Positions 35,529-45,429 are shown, numbered from the stretch's first letter. The stretch: DNA of 64,000 nucleotides from Candidatus Accumulibacter propinquus (GCA_016714935.1 JADKBU010000023.1:30723-94722), one strand, 5' to 3'. The notes: generated by a model from the sequence alone, not told the origin. Program-made: numbers and translations.

Positions 35529-37678
35529 AAAGTCTGATCGTCGCTGCCGCCTCGTTGGGCGGCATCCTGCTATTCCTGCTGGCTTCGGCCAGCGCCAACA
35601 CCGCGCTCTTTGCCCGCCACTATCCGTGGCTGCTGGCGCTGAACGCGATTGTGGCGTTGTCGCTACTGGCGCTGATCGCCTGGCAACTGCTGGCCCTCTG
35701 GCGAGAACACCGGGCACAGGTCTTCGGCTCACGCCTCAAGCTGCGCCTGATGCTGATGTTCGGCCTGATGGCGGTGCTGCCCGGCGTGCTGATCTACGCC
35801 GTGTCGGTACAGTTCGTGACCAAGAGTATTGAAACCTGGTTCGACGTGCGCGTCGAGAAAGCCCTCGAAGCGGGCCTGAATCTCGGTCGCAGCGCTCTCG
35901 ATTCATTGCTTGAAGACCTGGCGGACAAAGGGCAGGCCATGGCCCTAGAACTTGGTGAACGTTCTGAAGCGCAGCGGCGTCTCGAGCTTGGTCGCCTCCG
36001 CGAGCAGAATGGCGTGCAATCGGTCGCCCTGTTCTCCACCGCTGGCGAGCTGTTGGCCACGGCGACCGGCGAACTGCATACCTTGTTGCCGCTGCAGCCG
36101 GCCGCCGACCAGTTGCGGCGGGCGCGTACCGAGCGTCGCTACGCGGTCATCGAAAGCAATGGCGAGAAGGATCTCACCCTGCGTGTGCTGGTGGCGGTGT
36201 CGCCGCCCGGTCTTGGCGTCGAAACCCGCATCCTGCAACTCACCGAGCCGGTGCCGACCAGCCTGGCGCTCAACGCGGACAGCGTACAGACGGTATACGC
36301 CGATTATCAGGAACTCTCGCTGGGCCGCGAAGGCCTCACCCGCATCTACGCGATGACGCTGACCCTGACTGTATTGCTGGCCCTGTTCACCGCCATCGCG
36401 TTGGCTTTCGTACTGGCTCGTCGCCTGTCGGCACCGCTGTCGATCCTCGCCGAGGGGACGCAGGCCGTGGCCGCCGGCGATTACACGCCCCGGCAGGCCG
36501 TCTATAGCCGCGATGAGTTGGGCGTCCTGACCCGATCGTTCAAGCAGATGACCAGCCAGCTCGACGAAGCACGACGGGACAATGAGCGTCATCGTGCCGA
36601 ACTCGAAGCAGCACGCGCCTATCTCGAATCGATCCTGGCCAATCTTTCTGCAGGGGTGCTGGTTTTTGACCATCGCTTCGTCCTGCGTACGGTCAACGAA
36701 GGTGCGCTGACCATCCTCTCGGACGATTTCGCTGCTCTGCTCGGCGAGGCGGCTGAAGTCTGGCCGCGGCAGCAGGTGATTGGCCAGGCCATCCTTGATG
36801 CCTTTGCCGAAGACGAACGCACCGAATGGCAGGAACAGATCGAGCTCGAACATCCCGGCGGACTGCCGCAAATTCTGCTGCTGCGCGGCACACAGTTGCC
36901 GGCCGGGTCGCATGGCGGGTATGTGGTCGTGTTTGACGACGTGACCCGGCTCATCGCCGCCCAGCGCAGTGCCGCCTGGGGAGAAGTGGCGCGGCGGCTC
37001 GCACACGAGATCAAGAATCCGCTAACGCCGATCCAGTTGTCTGCCGAGCGCCTGCAGATGAAACTCGCCGACCACCTGAGCGGCGTCGACGCGCAGGTGC
37101 TCGCGCGCTCCACGCAGACGATCATTACGCAGGTGCAGGCGATGAAGCGCATGGTCAATGATTTCAGTGACTACGCGCGCCTGCCTGCTCCTGAACTGGC
37201 AGCCGTTGATCTCAACGCCCTGGTGCTTGAAGTACTCGGTCTTTATGAGACCTCGCGGGCGACGATCGAGACCAAACTCGCGCCGCGGCTACCGCCGGTC
37301 TGGGGAGATACCACGCAGTTGCGGCAAATCATCCACAATCTGCTGCGCAACGCCGAAGACGCGCAGGAAGCTCTGGATGCGCCGTTTATTGCGATCAGCA
37401 CGCGACGCGCAGAAGGCCTGGCCGAGATGGTCGTCCGCGATCAGGGGCCAGGTTTTCCACCCGAAATCATTGCCCGGGTTTTCGAGCCCTACGTCACCAC
37501 CAAGGCGCGCGGCACCGGCCTGGGCCTGGCGATCGTCAAGAAGATCGTCGACGAACATCACGGCCGCGTCAGGATCAACAACCGTCAGCCGGCCGGCGCC
37601 GAAGTCAGCATCCTGTTGCCGCTGGCCTCCCTGCCCACCCGCAAGCGGCGCTCAAGCACACTACCTTCCGAGACCTGA
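35525..37678 (+). CDS. ntrY: NtrY-like sensor histidine kinase
   Basis: Membrane sensor kinase, 717 residues. Three N-terminal TM segments lie within residues 1-105, then a periplasmic part, another TM (LFTAIALAFVLARRLSAPL) leading into HAMP, a PAS-like domain, HisKA with H-box RRLAHEIKNPLTPIQLSAER (His near residue 494), and HATPase with N-box IIHNLLRNAEDAQ, G1 VVRDQGPGFP and G2 RGTGLGLAIVKKIVDEHHG. The architecture matches NtrY. The start ATG overlaps the DUF4390 stop, and the response regulator follows after two bases. Assigning it to nitrogen rather than redox control is not possible from sequence. Confidence 0.93.
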   Translation: MKSLIVAAASLGGILLFLLASASANTALFARHYPWLLALNAIVALSLLALIAWQLLALWREHRAQVFGSRLKLRLMLMFGLMAVLPGVLIYAVSVQFVTKSIETWFDVRVEKALEAGLNLGRSALDSLLEDLADKGQAMALELGERSEAQRRLELGRLREQNGVQSVALFSTAGELLATATGELHTLLPLQPAADQLRRARTERRYAVIESNGEKDLTLRVLVAVSPPGLGVETRILQLTEPVPTSLALNADSVQTVYADYQELSLGREGLTRIYAMTLTLTVLLALFTAIALAFVLARRLSAPLSILAEGTQAVAAGDYTPRQAVYSRDELGVLTRSFKQMTSQLDEARRDNERHRAELEAARAYLESILANLSAGVLVFDHRFVLRTVNEGALTILSDDFAALLGEAAEVWPRQQVIGQAILDAFAEDERTEWQEQIELEHPGGLPQILLLRGTQLPAGSHGGYVVVFDDVTRLIAAQRSAAWGEVARRLAHEIKNPLTPIQLSAERLQMKLADHLSGVDAQVLARSTQTIITQVQAMKRMVNDFSDYARLPAPELAAVDLNALVLEVLGLYETSRATIETKLAPRLPPVWGDTTQLRQIIHNLLRNAEDAQEALDAPFIAISTRRAEGLAEMVVRDQGPGFPPEIIARVFEPYVTTKARGTGLGLAIVKKIVDEHHGRVRINNRQPAGAEVSILLPLASLPTRKRRSSTLPSET

Positions 37679-37680
37679 CC

Positions 37681-38943
37681 ATGGCGCAAGTACTGATCGT
37701 CGATGACGAAATGGGAATCCGCGAACTCCTCTCCGAGATTCTGGCCGACGAGGGTCACTCAGTGTGGCTGGCCGAAAACGCTGCGGCGGCCCGCAAGCTG
37801 CGCGCCGAAAAACGGCCTGATCTGGTTCTGCTGGACATCTGGATGCCGGATACCGACGGTATCTCGTTGCTCAAGGAGTGGTCCGCGAGCGGCCTCCTGA
37901 CCATGCCGGTGGTGATGATGTCCGGACACGGAACGATCGATTCGGCGGTGGAAGCGACCCGCATCGGTGCCACCGATTTTCTCGAAAAGCCGATTGCCCT
38001 GCAAAAGCTGCTGCTCACGGTAAAGAAAGCGCTCAAGCACGAAACCGTTCTGCAGAAGAAGCCACTGACGCTCGACGCTTTCGCCCGCTCGCCCCTGCTC
38101 AAGGATCTCAAGCGACGCCTTGAGCAGGCCGCGGCAAAGACATCGGTGCTGCTCCTCAAGAGTGCTTCGGGCAGCATCGCCGAGATCTGCGCGCGTACGC
38201 TGCAGACCCATCGGACGCCCTGGCTTGATCTTTCCGCTTCGAGTGCGCCGTTGACCCAGGAAATGCTGCAGAACGCCAGCGGCGGCATTGTCTTCATCTC
38301 CGACCTGGCACAGCTCGGAAAACTGCAACAGATGAATCTCGTCTTTGCGCTCGAACGGCTGGAGAGACACAACCTGCAGCTCGTCGCCGCATCGACTCGC
38401 CCAATGGCGGGACTCGTCGAAGCGGGTTGGGATGCGCTGCTGGTCAGCCGCCTTGGGGAAGTGTGGGTGGCTCTGCCGCAGATTTCAGGACACGCCGACG
38501 ACGTTCCGGAAATTGCTTCCATGTTGCTGTCCCATCTGGCCGAGCGCGGTGAAGTTCCACTCCGGCATTTTTCCAGCGGCGCGCAGAACTCGCTGCGACT
38601 TCACCGCTGGCAGGGTGAATGGGCCGAGTTGCTGACCACGGTGAAAAACCTCGCGCTTTCGGCGCTCGAGGAAGAGATCAGCGCGGAAGATGTGGCGCGC
38701 ATCCTGCAGACCGAGGTCGCCCAGATCGGGATGCCGTTGCCATTGCCGGCGATGTTCTTCGACCAGCCCTTGCGGGAAGCACGTGAAGCCTTCGAGCGGA
38801 TGTATTTCGAATACCATCTGACCGGCGAACGCGGTAGTATGACGCGCCTGGCGGAGAAGACGGGGCTGGAGCGGACCCATCTATACCGGAAGTTGAAGCA
38901 ACTCGGCCTGAACATCGGTCGACGCGGCGACGAACGTGACTAA
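37681..38943 (+). CDS. ntrX: NtrX-like response regulator with degenerate sigma-54 domain
   Basis: Cognate regulator for the preceding kinase, 420 residues. The receiver domain is intact (MAQVLIVDDEMG, phospho-acceptor Asp at residue 52 in LLDIWMPDTDG). The C-terminal Fis-type helix-turn-helix is intact (MTRLAEKTGLERTHLYRKLKQLG). The central AAA+ region is badly eroded: the Walker A site reads LLKSASGSIAEICAR in place of GxxGxGK, the ESELFGHEKGAFTGA block is missing, and Walker B reads GGIVFISDLAQL. It should therefore be unable to hydrolyse ATP or remodel sigma-54 holoenzyme, and may act as a plain DNA-binding regulator. Confidence 0.9.
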   Translation: MAQVLIVDDEMGIRELLSEILADEGHSVWLAENAAAARKLRAEKRPDLVLLDIWMPDTDGISLLKEWSASGLLTMPVVMMSGHGTIDSAVEATRIGATDFLEKPIALQKLLLTVKKALKHETVLQKKPLTLDAFARSPLLKDLKRRLEQAAAKTSVLLLKSASGSIAEICARTLQTHRTPWLDLSASSAPLTQEMLQNASGGIVFISDLAQLGKLQQMNLVFALERLERHNLQLVAASTRPMAGLVEAGWDALLVSRLGEVWVALPQISGHADDVPEIASMLLSHLAERGEVPLRHFSSGAQNSLRLHRWQGEWAELLTTVKNLALSALEEEISAEDVARILQTEVAQIGMPLPLPAMFFDQPLREAREAFERMYFEYHLTGERGSMTRLAEKTGLERTHLYRKLKQLGLNIGRRGDERD

Positions 38944-38982
38944 TAGGTTCCGGCCGCCAGGCTTTCAGGGAGATCAATAACA

Positions 38983-40413
38983 ATGCGTATCGTCATTCTG
39001 GGCGCGGGTCAGGTCGGGGCCAGCGTCGCGGAGAGCCTCGCCTCGGAAAACAACGACATCACGGTGGTCGACAACGACCATGAGCGTCTGGCGCATCTGC
39101 AGGATCGCCTCGATCTGCAGACGGTAGTCGGCAATGCCGCCTATCCTTCGGTTCTGGCCAGTGCCGGCCTGGATGACGCCGACTTGCTGATTGCCGTGAC
39201 CCAGAGCGATCAGACCAATCTCGTCGCCTGCAAGGTTGCCCACAGTGTTTTCAATGTGCCCGCGCGCATCGCGAGGTTGCGCGCGCGCGACTTCCTGGAC
39301 AGTGAAAAACTGCTGTCGACAGCGAATTTCGCGGTGGATTATGCCTTGTGCCCGGAACAGGTCATTACCGAGTATATCGCGCGCCTGGTCGATTTCCCGG
39401 AAGCCCTGCAGGTGCTGAGCTTTGGCGGTGGACGCCTGGCGCTGGTCGCCGTCCGCGCCTACGAAGGCGGGTTGCTGGTCGGCAACGAAATCAAGCAAAT
39501 GCGCACGCATTTGCCACCCGAGGTCGACGGCAGGATCGCCGCGATCTATCGCCGCGACGGGGCGATCATGCCTAGCGGCGAGACGGTGATCGAAGACGGT
39601 GACGAGGTCTTTCTGCTCGCAGCCGAAGAGCATATCCGCACCGTGATGCGCGAGTTGCGACGCTCGGTCGAGCCGGTACGGCGAGTGATGATCGCTGGTG
39701 GTGGCAATATCGGCTTGCGCGTGGCACAGGCTCTGGAAAGCAGGTGCGATGTCAAGACCATCGAGGTCGACCGGCGGCGTGCCGAATTCGTGGCCTCCAC
39801 CCTGAAGTCGGTACTGGTACTTTGCGGCGATGCCACCGATGAAGAGTTGTTGCAGCAGGAGGCCATCGACGAGATGGACCTCTTCCTGGCGCTGACCAAC
39901 GACGACGAAGACAACATCATGGCCGCGTCGCTGGCCAAACGGATGGGTTGCAAGCGGGTGGTGGCGTTGATCAACCGCCGTGCCTATGCCGAACTGGTCC
40001 AGGGCGGCCCGATCGACATCGCGCTTTCACCTGCGCAGGTATCGATCGGTACCCTGCTGACCTACGTTCGTCGCGGTGACGTCGCGCAGGTTCACAGCCT
40101 GCGCCGGGGTGCTGCCGAGGCACTCGAGATCGTCGCCCATGGCGATCAGAAGACCTCCAAGGTGGTTGGTCGGCGTATCGGTGAAATCCCGACGATTCCA
40201 GGAGCCTTCATCGCGGCGATCGTCCGCGATCTCGACAAGAGCCAGGATCTGGGCTTTCTCGGCCTGGCCAAGAAGAAGCAGGCGGGTCACGTGCTGATCG
40301 CCCACCGGGACGTGCTGATCGCCTCCGGCGACCACCTGATCGTCTTCTGCCTCGACAAGAAGGTGGTCAAGCAGGTCGAAAAGCTGTTTGCAGTCGGCTT
40401 CCATTTCTTCTGA
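38983..40413 (+). CDS. trkA: Trk system potassium uptake protein TrkA
   Basis: Cytoplasmic NAD(H)-binding regulatory subunit of the Trk potassium transporter. Two RCK_N/RCK_C repeats are present: the first Rossmann motif MRIVILGAGQVGASVAESLA and the second VMIAGGGNIGLRVAQALE near residue 235. 476 residues versus 458 in E. coli. The trkH gene follows after 12 bases. This ntrYX-trkAH block is standard in Rhodocyclales and relatives. Confidence 0.96.
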   Translation: MRIVILGAGQVGASVAESLASENNDITVVDNDHERLAHLQDRLDLQTVVGNAAYPSVLASAGLDDADLLIAVTQSDQTNLVACKVAHSVFNVPARIARLRARDFLDSEKLLSTANFAVDYALCPEQVITEYIARLVDFPEALQVLSFGGGRLALVAVRAYEGGLLVGNEIKQMRTHLPPEVDGRIAAIYRRDGAIMPSGETVIEDGDEVFLLAAEEHIRTVMRELRRSVEPVRRVMIAGGGNIGLRVAQALESRCDVKTIEVDRRRAEFVASTLKSVLVLCGDATDEELLQQEAIDEMDLFLALTNDDEDNIMAASLAKRMGCKRVVALINRRAYAELVQGGPIDIALSPAQVSIGTLLTYVRRGDVAQVHSLRRGAAEALEIVAHGDQKTSKVVGRRIGEIPTIPGAFIAAIVRDLDKSQDLGFLGLAKKKQAGHVLIAHRDVLIASGDHLIVFCLDKKVVKQVEKLFAVGFHFF

Positions 40414-40425
40414 GAGGGCTGCGCC

Positions 40426-41880
40426 ATGCAACGCTACTACCCGGTAGTGCGGGTCCTCTCGCTGGTGATCCTGATGTTCGGTCTGACTATGCTGGTTCCC
40501 TGGGGTCTGTCCTGGGCGCTGCAGGATGGCGCGCAGAGCGCCTTCGACGAGGCCGTTCTGCTGACCGTCGCTACCGGCCTGGGGTTGTGGTACGCGACCC
40601 GCAAGGAGAAGCGCGACCTGACGATCCGCGATGGATTCCTGATGGTCGCGCTGGTGTGGACCGTGCTGCCGGTGTACGCCGGGCTGCCGTTGGTTCTGCA
40701 CATGCATGCGAGCTTCACCGACGCCTACTTCGAGGCCGTTTCCGGGCTGACGACGACGGGAGCGACGGTATTCGAGGGACTCGACGCGCTGCCGGTGTCG
40801 ATCAACTTTTGGCGTTGCCAACTTGTCTGGCTTGGCGGCATGGGCCTGATCGTTCTGGCGGTGGCCATCCTGCCCTTGCTCGGCATCGGCGGCCGTCAGA
40901 TGTTCAAGGCCGAAACGCCAGGGCCGATGAAGGACTCGAAGATGACTCCGCGCATGGCCGAGACCGCCAAGGGCTTGTGGGCGGTCTATACGCTGATCTC
41001 GATCTGCTGCGTGCTGGGTTACCGCTGGGCCGGCATGACCTGGCTCGATGCCATCATGCACATGTTCAGCACCATGGGACTTGGTGGCTTCTCCAGCCAT
41101 GATGCGAGCTTTGGTTTCTTCGATTCGCCGGCGATTGAAGCCGTGAGCATCGCTTTCATGCTGATCGCTGGCTGCAATTTTGCAACACACTACGTCGTTC
41201 TCTCGCGGCGTTCCTTTCGCCCTTACCTGACTGATCCGGAGGCCGGGGCTTTTCTGCTGGTGAGCGTCGGCAGTGTCATCGCGATTGCCATTTTCCTCGA
41301 TGTGCATGGGGTCTACCCGACGTTTTCGGAGGCCTTGCGTTTTTCCGCTTTCAACGTGGTGTCGATTGCCACAACCACGGGTTACGCCAGTACCGATTAT
41401 GCCTTGTGGCCCATGTTTGCGCCGTTATGGATGCTGTTCCTGTCCAGTTTCGCGACCAGCGCCGGGTCGACCGGCGGCGGCATCAAGATGATCCGCGCGA
41501 TCGTGCTCTACAAGCAGGTGTACCGGGAGTTGACGCGCGCGATGCACCCGAACGCCATCCATCCAGTGAAAATCGGCAGTGAACTCGTACCGTCGAACAT
41601 TCTCTTCGCCGTGCTGGCTTTCGGTTTCATGTACATGGTGTGCATCGTGTCGATGACCCTGGCGCTGTCGTTTTCCGATCTGGAAATCGTCACCGCCTTC
41701 ACGGCGGTGGTCGCCAGCATCAACAACACCGGACCAGGTCTCGGCCAGGTCGGGCCGGCGACCAACTTCGGGAGCCTGAGCGATTTCCAGACCTGGGTGT
41801 GTACCTTCGCCATGCTCCTGGGTCGTCTGGAGATCTTCACCCTGCTGGTGGTCATGACGCCGGCTTTCTGGCGCAAGTAG
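40426..41880 (+). CDS. trkH: Trk system potassium uptake protein TrkH
   Basis: Membrane pore subunit of the Trk transporter, 484 residues. Four pore loops typical of the SKT superfamily are visible, including SGLTTTGATVFEGLD, STMGLGGFSSHDASFG, TTTGYASTDYALWP and TAVVASINNTGPGLGQVGP, each with the selectivity-filter Gly. KETPGPMKD-like cytoplasmic loop (here AETPGPMKDSKMTPR) is conserved. It follows trkA in one transcript. Confidence 0.96.
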   Translation: MQRYYPVVRVLSLVILMFGLTMLVPWGLSWALQDGAQSAFDEAVLLTVATGLGLWYATRKEKRDLTIRDGFLMVALVWTVLPVYAGLPLVLHMHASFTDAYFEAVSGLTTTGATVFEGLDALPVSINFWRCQLVWLGGMGLIVLAVAILPLLGIGGRQMFKAETPGPMKDSKMTPRMAETAKGLWAVYTLISICCVLGYRWAGMTWLDAIMHMFSTMGLGGFSSHDASFGFFDSPAIEAVSIAFMLIAGCNFATHYVVLSRRSFRPYLTDPEAGAFLLVSVGSVIAIAIFLDVHGVYPTFSEALRFSAFNVVSIATTTGYASTDYALWPMFAPLWMLFLSSFATSAGSTGGGIKMIRAIVLYKQVYRELTRAMHPNAIHPVKIGSELVPSNILFAVLAFGFMYMVCIVSMTLALSFSDLEIVTAFTAVVASINNTGPGLGQVGPATNFGSLSDFQTWVCTFAMLLGRLEIFTLLVVMTPAFWRK

Positions 41881-41933
41881 CGGGGAAAGGCGATAATCGA
41901 CGCTGCCCATTCCCCTCGCCGGTGGAGCCTCTC

Positions 41934-43094
41934 GTGACCCGACCCTGCAATGACAGCTTTCTGCGCGCCCTGCTCAGGGAACCCACCGAATATACGCCGG
42001 TCTGGCTGATGCGCCAGGCGGGTCGCTATTTGCCCGAGTATTGTGAAACGCGCAGGCGTGCCGGCAGTTTCCTGCAGTTGTGCAAGAACCCGGCGATGGC
42101 TTGCGAGGTGACGCTGCAGCCACTCGCGCGCTATGATCTGGACGCGGCGATCCTCTTCTCCGATATCCTGACCGTGCCCGATGCGATGGGGCTCGGGCTG
42201 TACTTCAGTGACGGCGAAGGACCCCGCTTCGAGCGCCCGTTACGCGAGGAGTGGGCAATCCGCGACCTCAGCGCGCCGGACCCGTGGGACCACCTGCGTT
42301 ACGTGATGGACGCGGTGAGCGAAATCAGGCGCGCACTGAACAACTCGGTGCCCTTGATCGGTTTTTCCGGCAGTCCTTACACCCTGGCCTGCTACATGGT
42401 CGAAGGCGCTTCGAGTACCGACTACCGTTGTATCAAGAGCATGCTTTACAACCGCCCCGACCTGCTGCATCGCATTCTGTCGGTGACCGCCGACGCCGTG
42501 AGCGCCTACCTCAATGCCCAGATCGAGTCGGGAGCGCAGGCGGTCATGATCTTCGATTCCTGGGGAGGGTCGCTTTCGGCGGCGGCTTATCAGGAGTTCT
42601 CGCTGCCCTACCTGCGGCGCATCATCGCCACCCTCATTCGCCAGCAGAACGGCGAACGCGTGCCATCGATCGTGTTTACCAAGGGCGGCGGACTATGGCT
42701 GGAGTCGATTGCCGATATCGGCTGCGATGCCATCGGTGTCGACTGGACCATCGACATCGGTGAAGCACGCCGGCGTGTCGGTCACCAGGTGGCATTGCAG
42801 GGGAACCTCGATCCGGGCGTGCTGTTTGCCACCCCGGAGACGATCGCTGCGGAGGCCGGGAAAGTGCTGGCCAGCTATGGTGCGGACGGCACCGGCCATG
42901 TCTTCAACCTGGGTCATGGCATCTCCCAGTTTACGCCACCGGAAAACGTGACGGCGCTGGTTGATGCGGTGCACACCCGTAGCCGCCTCCTGCGGAGCGG
43001 TACCGACCGGAAATCCCCCCAGGCGCTTGACTTATTCACAGAAACCATGGCGACTTCCGGTCCGCCGAGTGGGTCTTCTGCAAATCCCGGGTAG
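41934..43094 (+). CDS. hemE: Uroporphyrinogen decarboxylase
   Basis: Decarboxylates uroporphyrinogen III to coproporphyrinogen III in heme synthesis. The signature WLMRQAGRYLPEY lies near residue 23, the second motif is GFSGSPYTLACYMVEG, and the C-terminal NLGHGISQFTPPENV motif is intact. The GTG at 41934 is chosen because the N-terminus is TRPCNDSFLRALLREPTEYTP as in homologs. 386 residues; the C-terminus is about 30 residues longer than usual, with a Ser/Gly-rich tail containing a DnaA box in its DNA. Confidence 0.96.
   Translation: MTRPCNDSFLRALLREPTEYTPVWLMRQAGRYLPEYCETRRRAGSFLQLCKNPAMACEVTLQPLARYDLDAAILFSDILTVPDAMGLGLYFSDGEGPRFERPLREEWAIRDLSAPDPWDHLRYVMDAVSEIRRALNNSVPLIGFSGSPYTLACYMVEGASSTDYRCIKSMLYNRPDLLHRILSVTADAVSAYLNAQIESGAQAVMIFDSWGGSLSAAAYQEFSLPYLRRIIATLIRQQNGERVPSIVFTKGGGLWLESIADIGCDAIGVDWTIDIGEARRRVGHQVALQGNLDPGVLFATPETIAAEAGKVLASYGADGTGHVFNLGHGISQFTPPENVTALVDAVHTRSRLLRSGTDRKSPQALDLFTETMATSGPPSGSSANPG
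43032..43040 (+). promoter_or_regulatory. DnaA box (perfect match)
   Basis: TTATTCACA, a perfect match to TTATNCACA, within the 3' end of hemE. Confidence 0.5.
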
Positions 43095-43209
43095 ATTGGC
43101 AACTGGCTGATTTGTAAGGAGGTTTAAATTGCCTATTTTTCCGGCAATGACTCTGAAACCCTTGCAGGGAGGGCCTTTGCGGCCTTTGCGGAGGGTTTGC
43201 TCCACAGAG

Positions 43210-43218
43210 TTATCCACA
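43210..43218 (+). promoter_or_regulatory. DnaA box (perfect match) in hemE-priA intergenic region
   Basis: TTATCCACA lies in the 43095-43346 gap, with a weaker reversed box (TGTGTATCG) at about 43224-43232. The gap also holds an A/T-rich stretch (about 43115-43140) and a short direct repeat of GCCTTTGCG. This could be a DnaA-controlled promoter region or part of an origin. Confidence 0.5.
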
Positions 43219-43346
43219 GGATCTGTGTATCGGACGGAAAGCGTCTAAAACTGAACACCTTACCCGCATTTGAGAGAACTGGCGCGAGCTTCACGCGCTA
43301 AGTGGACAGCGAATTCCCGCCGCGCAAAACCCCATTTGCCGACCTC

Positions 43347-45365
43347 ATGACCGTGCCGCAAATTGCCCGTGTCGCACTCGACGTGCCGCTGCGCCGCCTT
43401 TTTGACTATCGCGTCGCCGACGGCGAATTTTTGTCGATGGCGGACATCGGCTATCGTGTACGGGTGCCGTTTGGTCAGCAACACAAGATCGGAATCCTCG
43501 TCGAGTTGCCGGTGGCGACCGATATTCCGATCGCCCAGCTCAAAGCGATCGATGGCATCCTGCGCGATGTGCCGACCCTCCCTCCAGACTGGTTCCGCCT
43601 GACCGGGTTTTGCGCGAGCTACTACCACGCGCCTCTCGGCCAGGTGATGTTATCCACCCTGCCGGCCAGCCTGCGCGCGCTGGCGCCCCGGAGGCACCGG
43701 CAGCGCCGGCCGGAACACCCCCTTGCCGGCGCACAACAGGCACCTGTCCTGACCCTCGAACAGGAGGCTTCGCTGGCCGCGATTGCCGTAGGCGCCGAAG
43801 GTTTCCGTGCTTATCTGCTGCACGGTGTGACTGGCAGCGGCAAGACCGAGGTCTATCTGCGGCTGATCGAGCGCGCTCTGGCTGCCGGACGGCAGTCGCT
43901 GTTGCTGGTCCCTGAAATCAACCTCACTCCACAACTCGAAGCGCGTCTTGCCGCCCGTTTTCCTGCCGCCGGCCTGGTCAGTCTGCACAGTGAACTGGGC
44001 GAGGCCGCCCGCAGCCGCAACTGGCGGGCCGCACTGAACGGCGAGGCGAGGATCGTCGTCGGCACGCGGCTCGCGGTATTCACCCCACTGCCCGAGATCG
44101 GCCTGATCGTGGTCGACGAGGAGCATGACGCCTCTTTCAAGCAACAGGACGGGATTCGCTATTCGGCGCGCGATCTTGCCGTCTTTCGCGCTCGCGACAG
44201 AGGCATTCCGATTGTTCTTGGTTCCGCGACGCCATCCCTGGAGAGCTGGGCCAACGCCAGTGGCAGCGACACGAGCGGGCGCTACCGGCTGTTGACCTTG
44301 CGCGGGCGGGCCGTGGACGGAGCGCGTCTGCCTCTCGTCCGCTGCATCGACACGCGTGTCGACAAACCCCGGGACGGCCTCTCCAGTACCTTGCTGCTGG
44401 CCATCGAACAGCGTCTGGCGCGTGCCGAGCAGAGCCTGGTCTTTCTCAATCGGCGCGGCTACGCACCGGTGCTGGCCTGCGCTGCATGCGGCTGGAGTTC
44501 ATCCTGCCAGCGCTGTGCTGCCCACCTGGTGCTGCATCTCGCCGACCGTCGCCTGCGCTGTCACCATTGCGGTTACGAGACACGTGTGCCGAAAACCTGC
44601 CCCACCTGTGGCAACCAGGATCTCGGCGCCTTCGGCCGCGGGACACAGCGGATCGAAGTGGCTCTTGCCGAGCGCTTCCCGCAGGCCCGCATCCTGCGCG
44701 TGGACCGCGATTCGGCAAGCAGCCGCAAGCAGTGGGAGGCGGTGGTGGAGACGATTCAGAACGGCGCGGCCGACATCCTGGTCGGCACCCAGATGCTGGC
44801 CAAAGGCCATGATTTCCCGAAGCTCACGCTGGTTGGCGCCGTGGCTCCCGACGCGGCGCTGTTTGCCGCCGACTGGCGTGCGCCCGAGCGCCTGTTCGCG
44901 CAGTTGATGCAGGTCGCCGGTCGTGCCGGCCGCGCCGAACGGCCGGGCGAGGTGCTGATCCAGACCCAGTACCCCGACCACCCGATCTACCAGGCCCTCG
45001 TTCGCCACGACTATCCCGCCTTCGCCGCGGCGCAACTCGGAGAGCGGCAACAGGCCGGTTTCCCGCCCTACGCTTACCAGGCGATGCTTCGCGCCGAGGC
45101 CCCACGGATGGCCGATGCACTGTCCTTTCTTGCCGCCGCGCGGGCCTGTTCCCTGCACGACGACAGCCATTCAGTGACCTTTTACGATCCGGTGCCGATG
45201 CGCCTTTCGCGGCGGGCCAGCCTCGAACGCGGTCAGTTACTGGTCGAGTCCTCATCCCGGCGCGCGTTGCAGCGCTTCCTGGGCGTATGGGTGACGCAGG
45301 TCGAAGCCATCCGCGCGCCCTCACGCCTCCGCTGGCACCTGGAAGTTGACCCGCTCGAATTCTGA
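43347..45365 (+). CDS. priA: Primosomal protein N' (PriA helicase)
   Basis: Superfamily 2 helicase that restarts stalled replication forks. It has an N-terminal DNA-binding region (ARVALDVPLRRLFDYRV), Walker A LLHGVTGSGKTEVYLRL, DEAH-type box VVDEEHDASFKQQDG, a zinc-binding insert with paired Cys (CAACGWSSSCQRC and CHHCGYETRVPKTCPTCG), and helicase motifs to QVAGRAGRAERPGEV. The ATG at 43347 gives the family-like N-terminus; the GTG at 43302 would add 15 residues. 672 residues. Confidence 0.95.
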   Translation: MTVPQIARVALDVPLRRLFDYRVADGEFLSMADIGYRVRVPFGQQHKIGILVELPVATDIPIAQLKAIDGILRDVPTLPPDWFRLTGFCASYYHAPLGQVMLSTLPASLRALAPRRHRQRRPEHPLAGAQQAPVLTLEQEASLAAIAVGAEGFRAYLLHGVTGSGKTEVYLRLIERALAAGRQSLLLVPEINLTPQLEARLAARFPAAGLVSLHSELGEAARSRNWRAALNGEARIVVGTRLAVFTPLPEIGLIVVDEEHDASFKQQDGIRYSARDLAVFRARDRGIPIVLGSATPSLESWANASGSDTSGRYRLLTLRGRAVDGARLPLVRCIDTRVDKPRDGLSSTLLLAIEQRLARAEQSLVFLNRRGYAPVLACAACGWSSSCQRCAAHLVLHLADRRLRCHHCGYETRVPKTCPTCGNQDLGAFGRGTQRIEVALAERFPQARILRVDRDSASSRKQWEAVVETIQNGAADILVGTQMLAKGHDFPKLTLVGAVAPDAALFAADWRAPERLFAQLMQVAGRAGRAERPGEVLIQTQYPDHPIYQALVRHDYPAFAAAQLGERQQAGFPPYAYQAMLRAEAPRMADALSFLAAARACSLHDDSHSVTFYDPVPMRLSRRASLERGQLLVESSSRRALQRFLGVWVTQVEAIRAPSRLRWHLEVDPLEF

Positions 45366-45429
45366 TCCCAGGCCAGGAAAACCCTTGCGGCCGCGCAACC
45401 TGCCCGTAGTGTGAAGGAATTCACGCGCT

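Noticed and set aside
43095..43346. Full oriC
   Set aside because: Only two perfect DnaA boxes and no dnaA, dnaN or rpmH nearby; kept as a finding about boxes rather than called as an origin.
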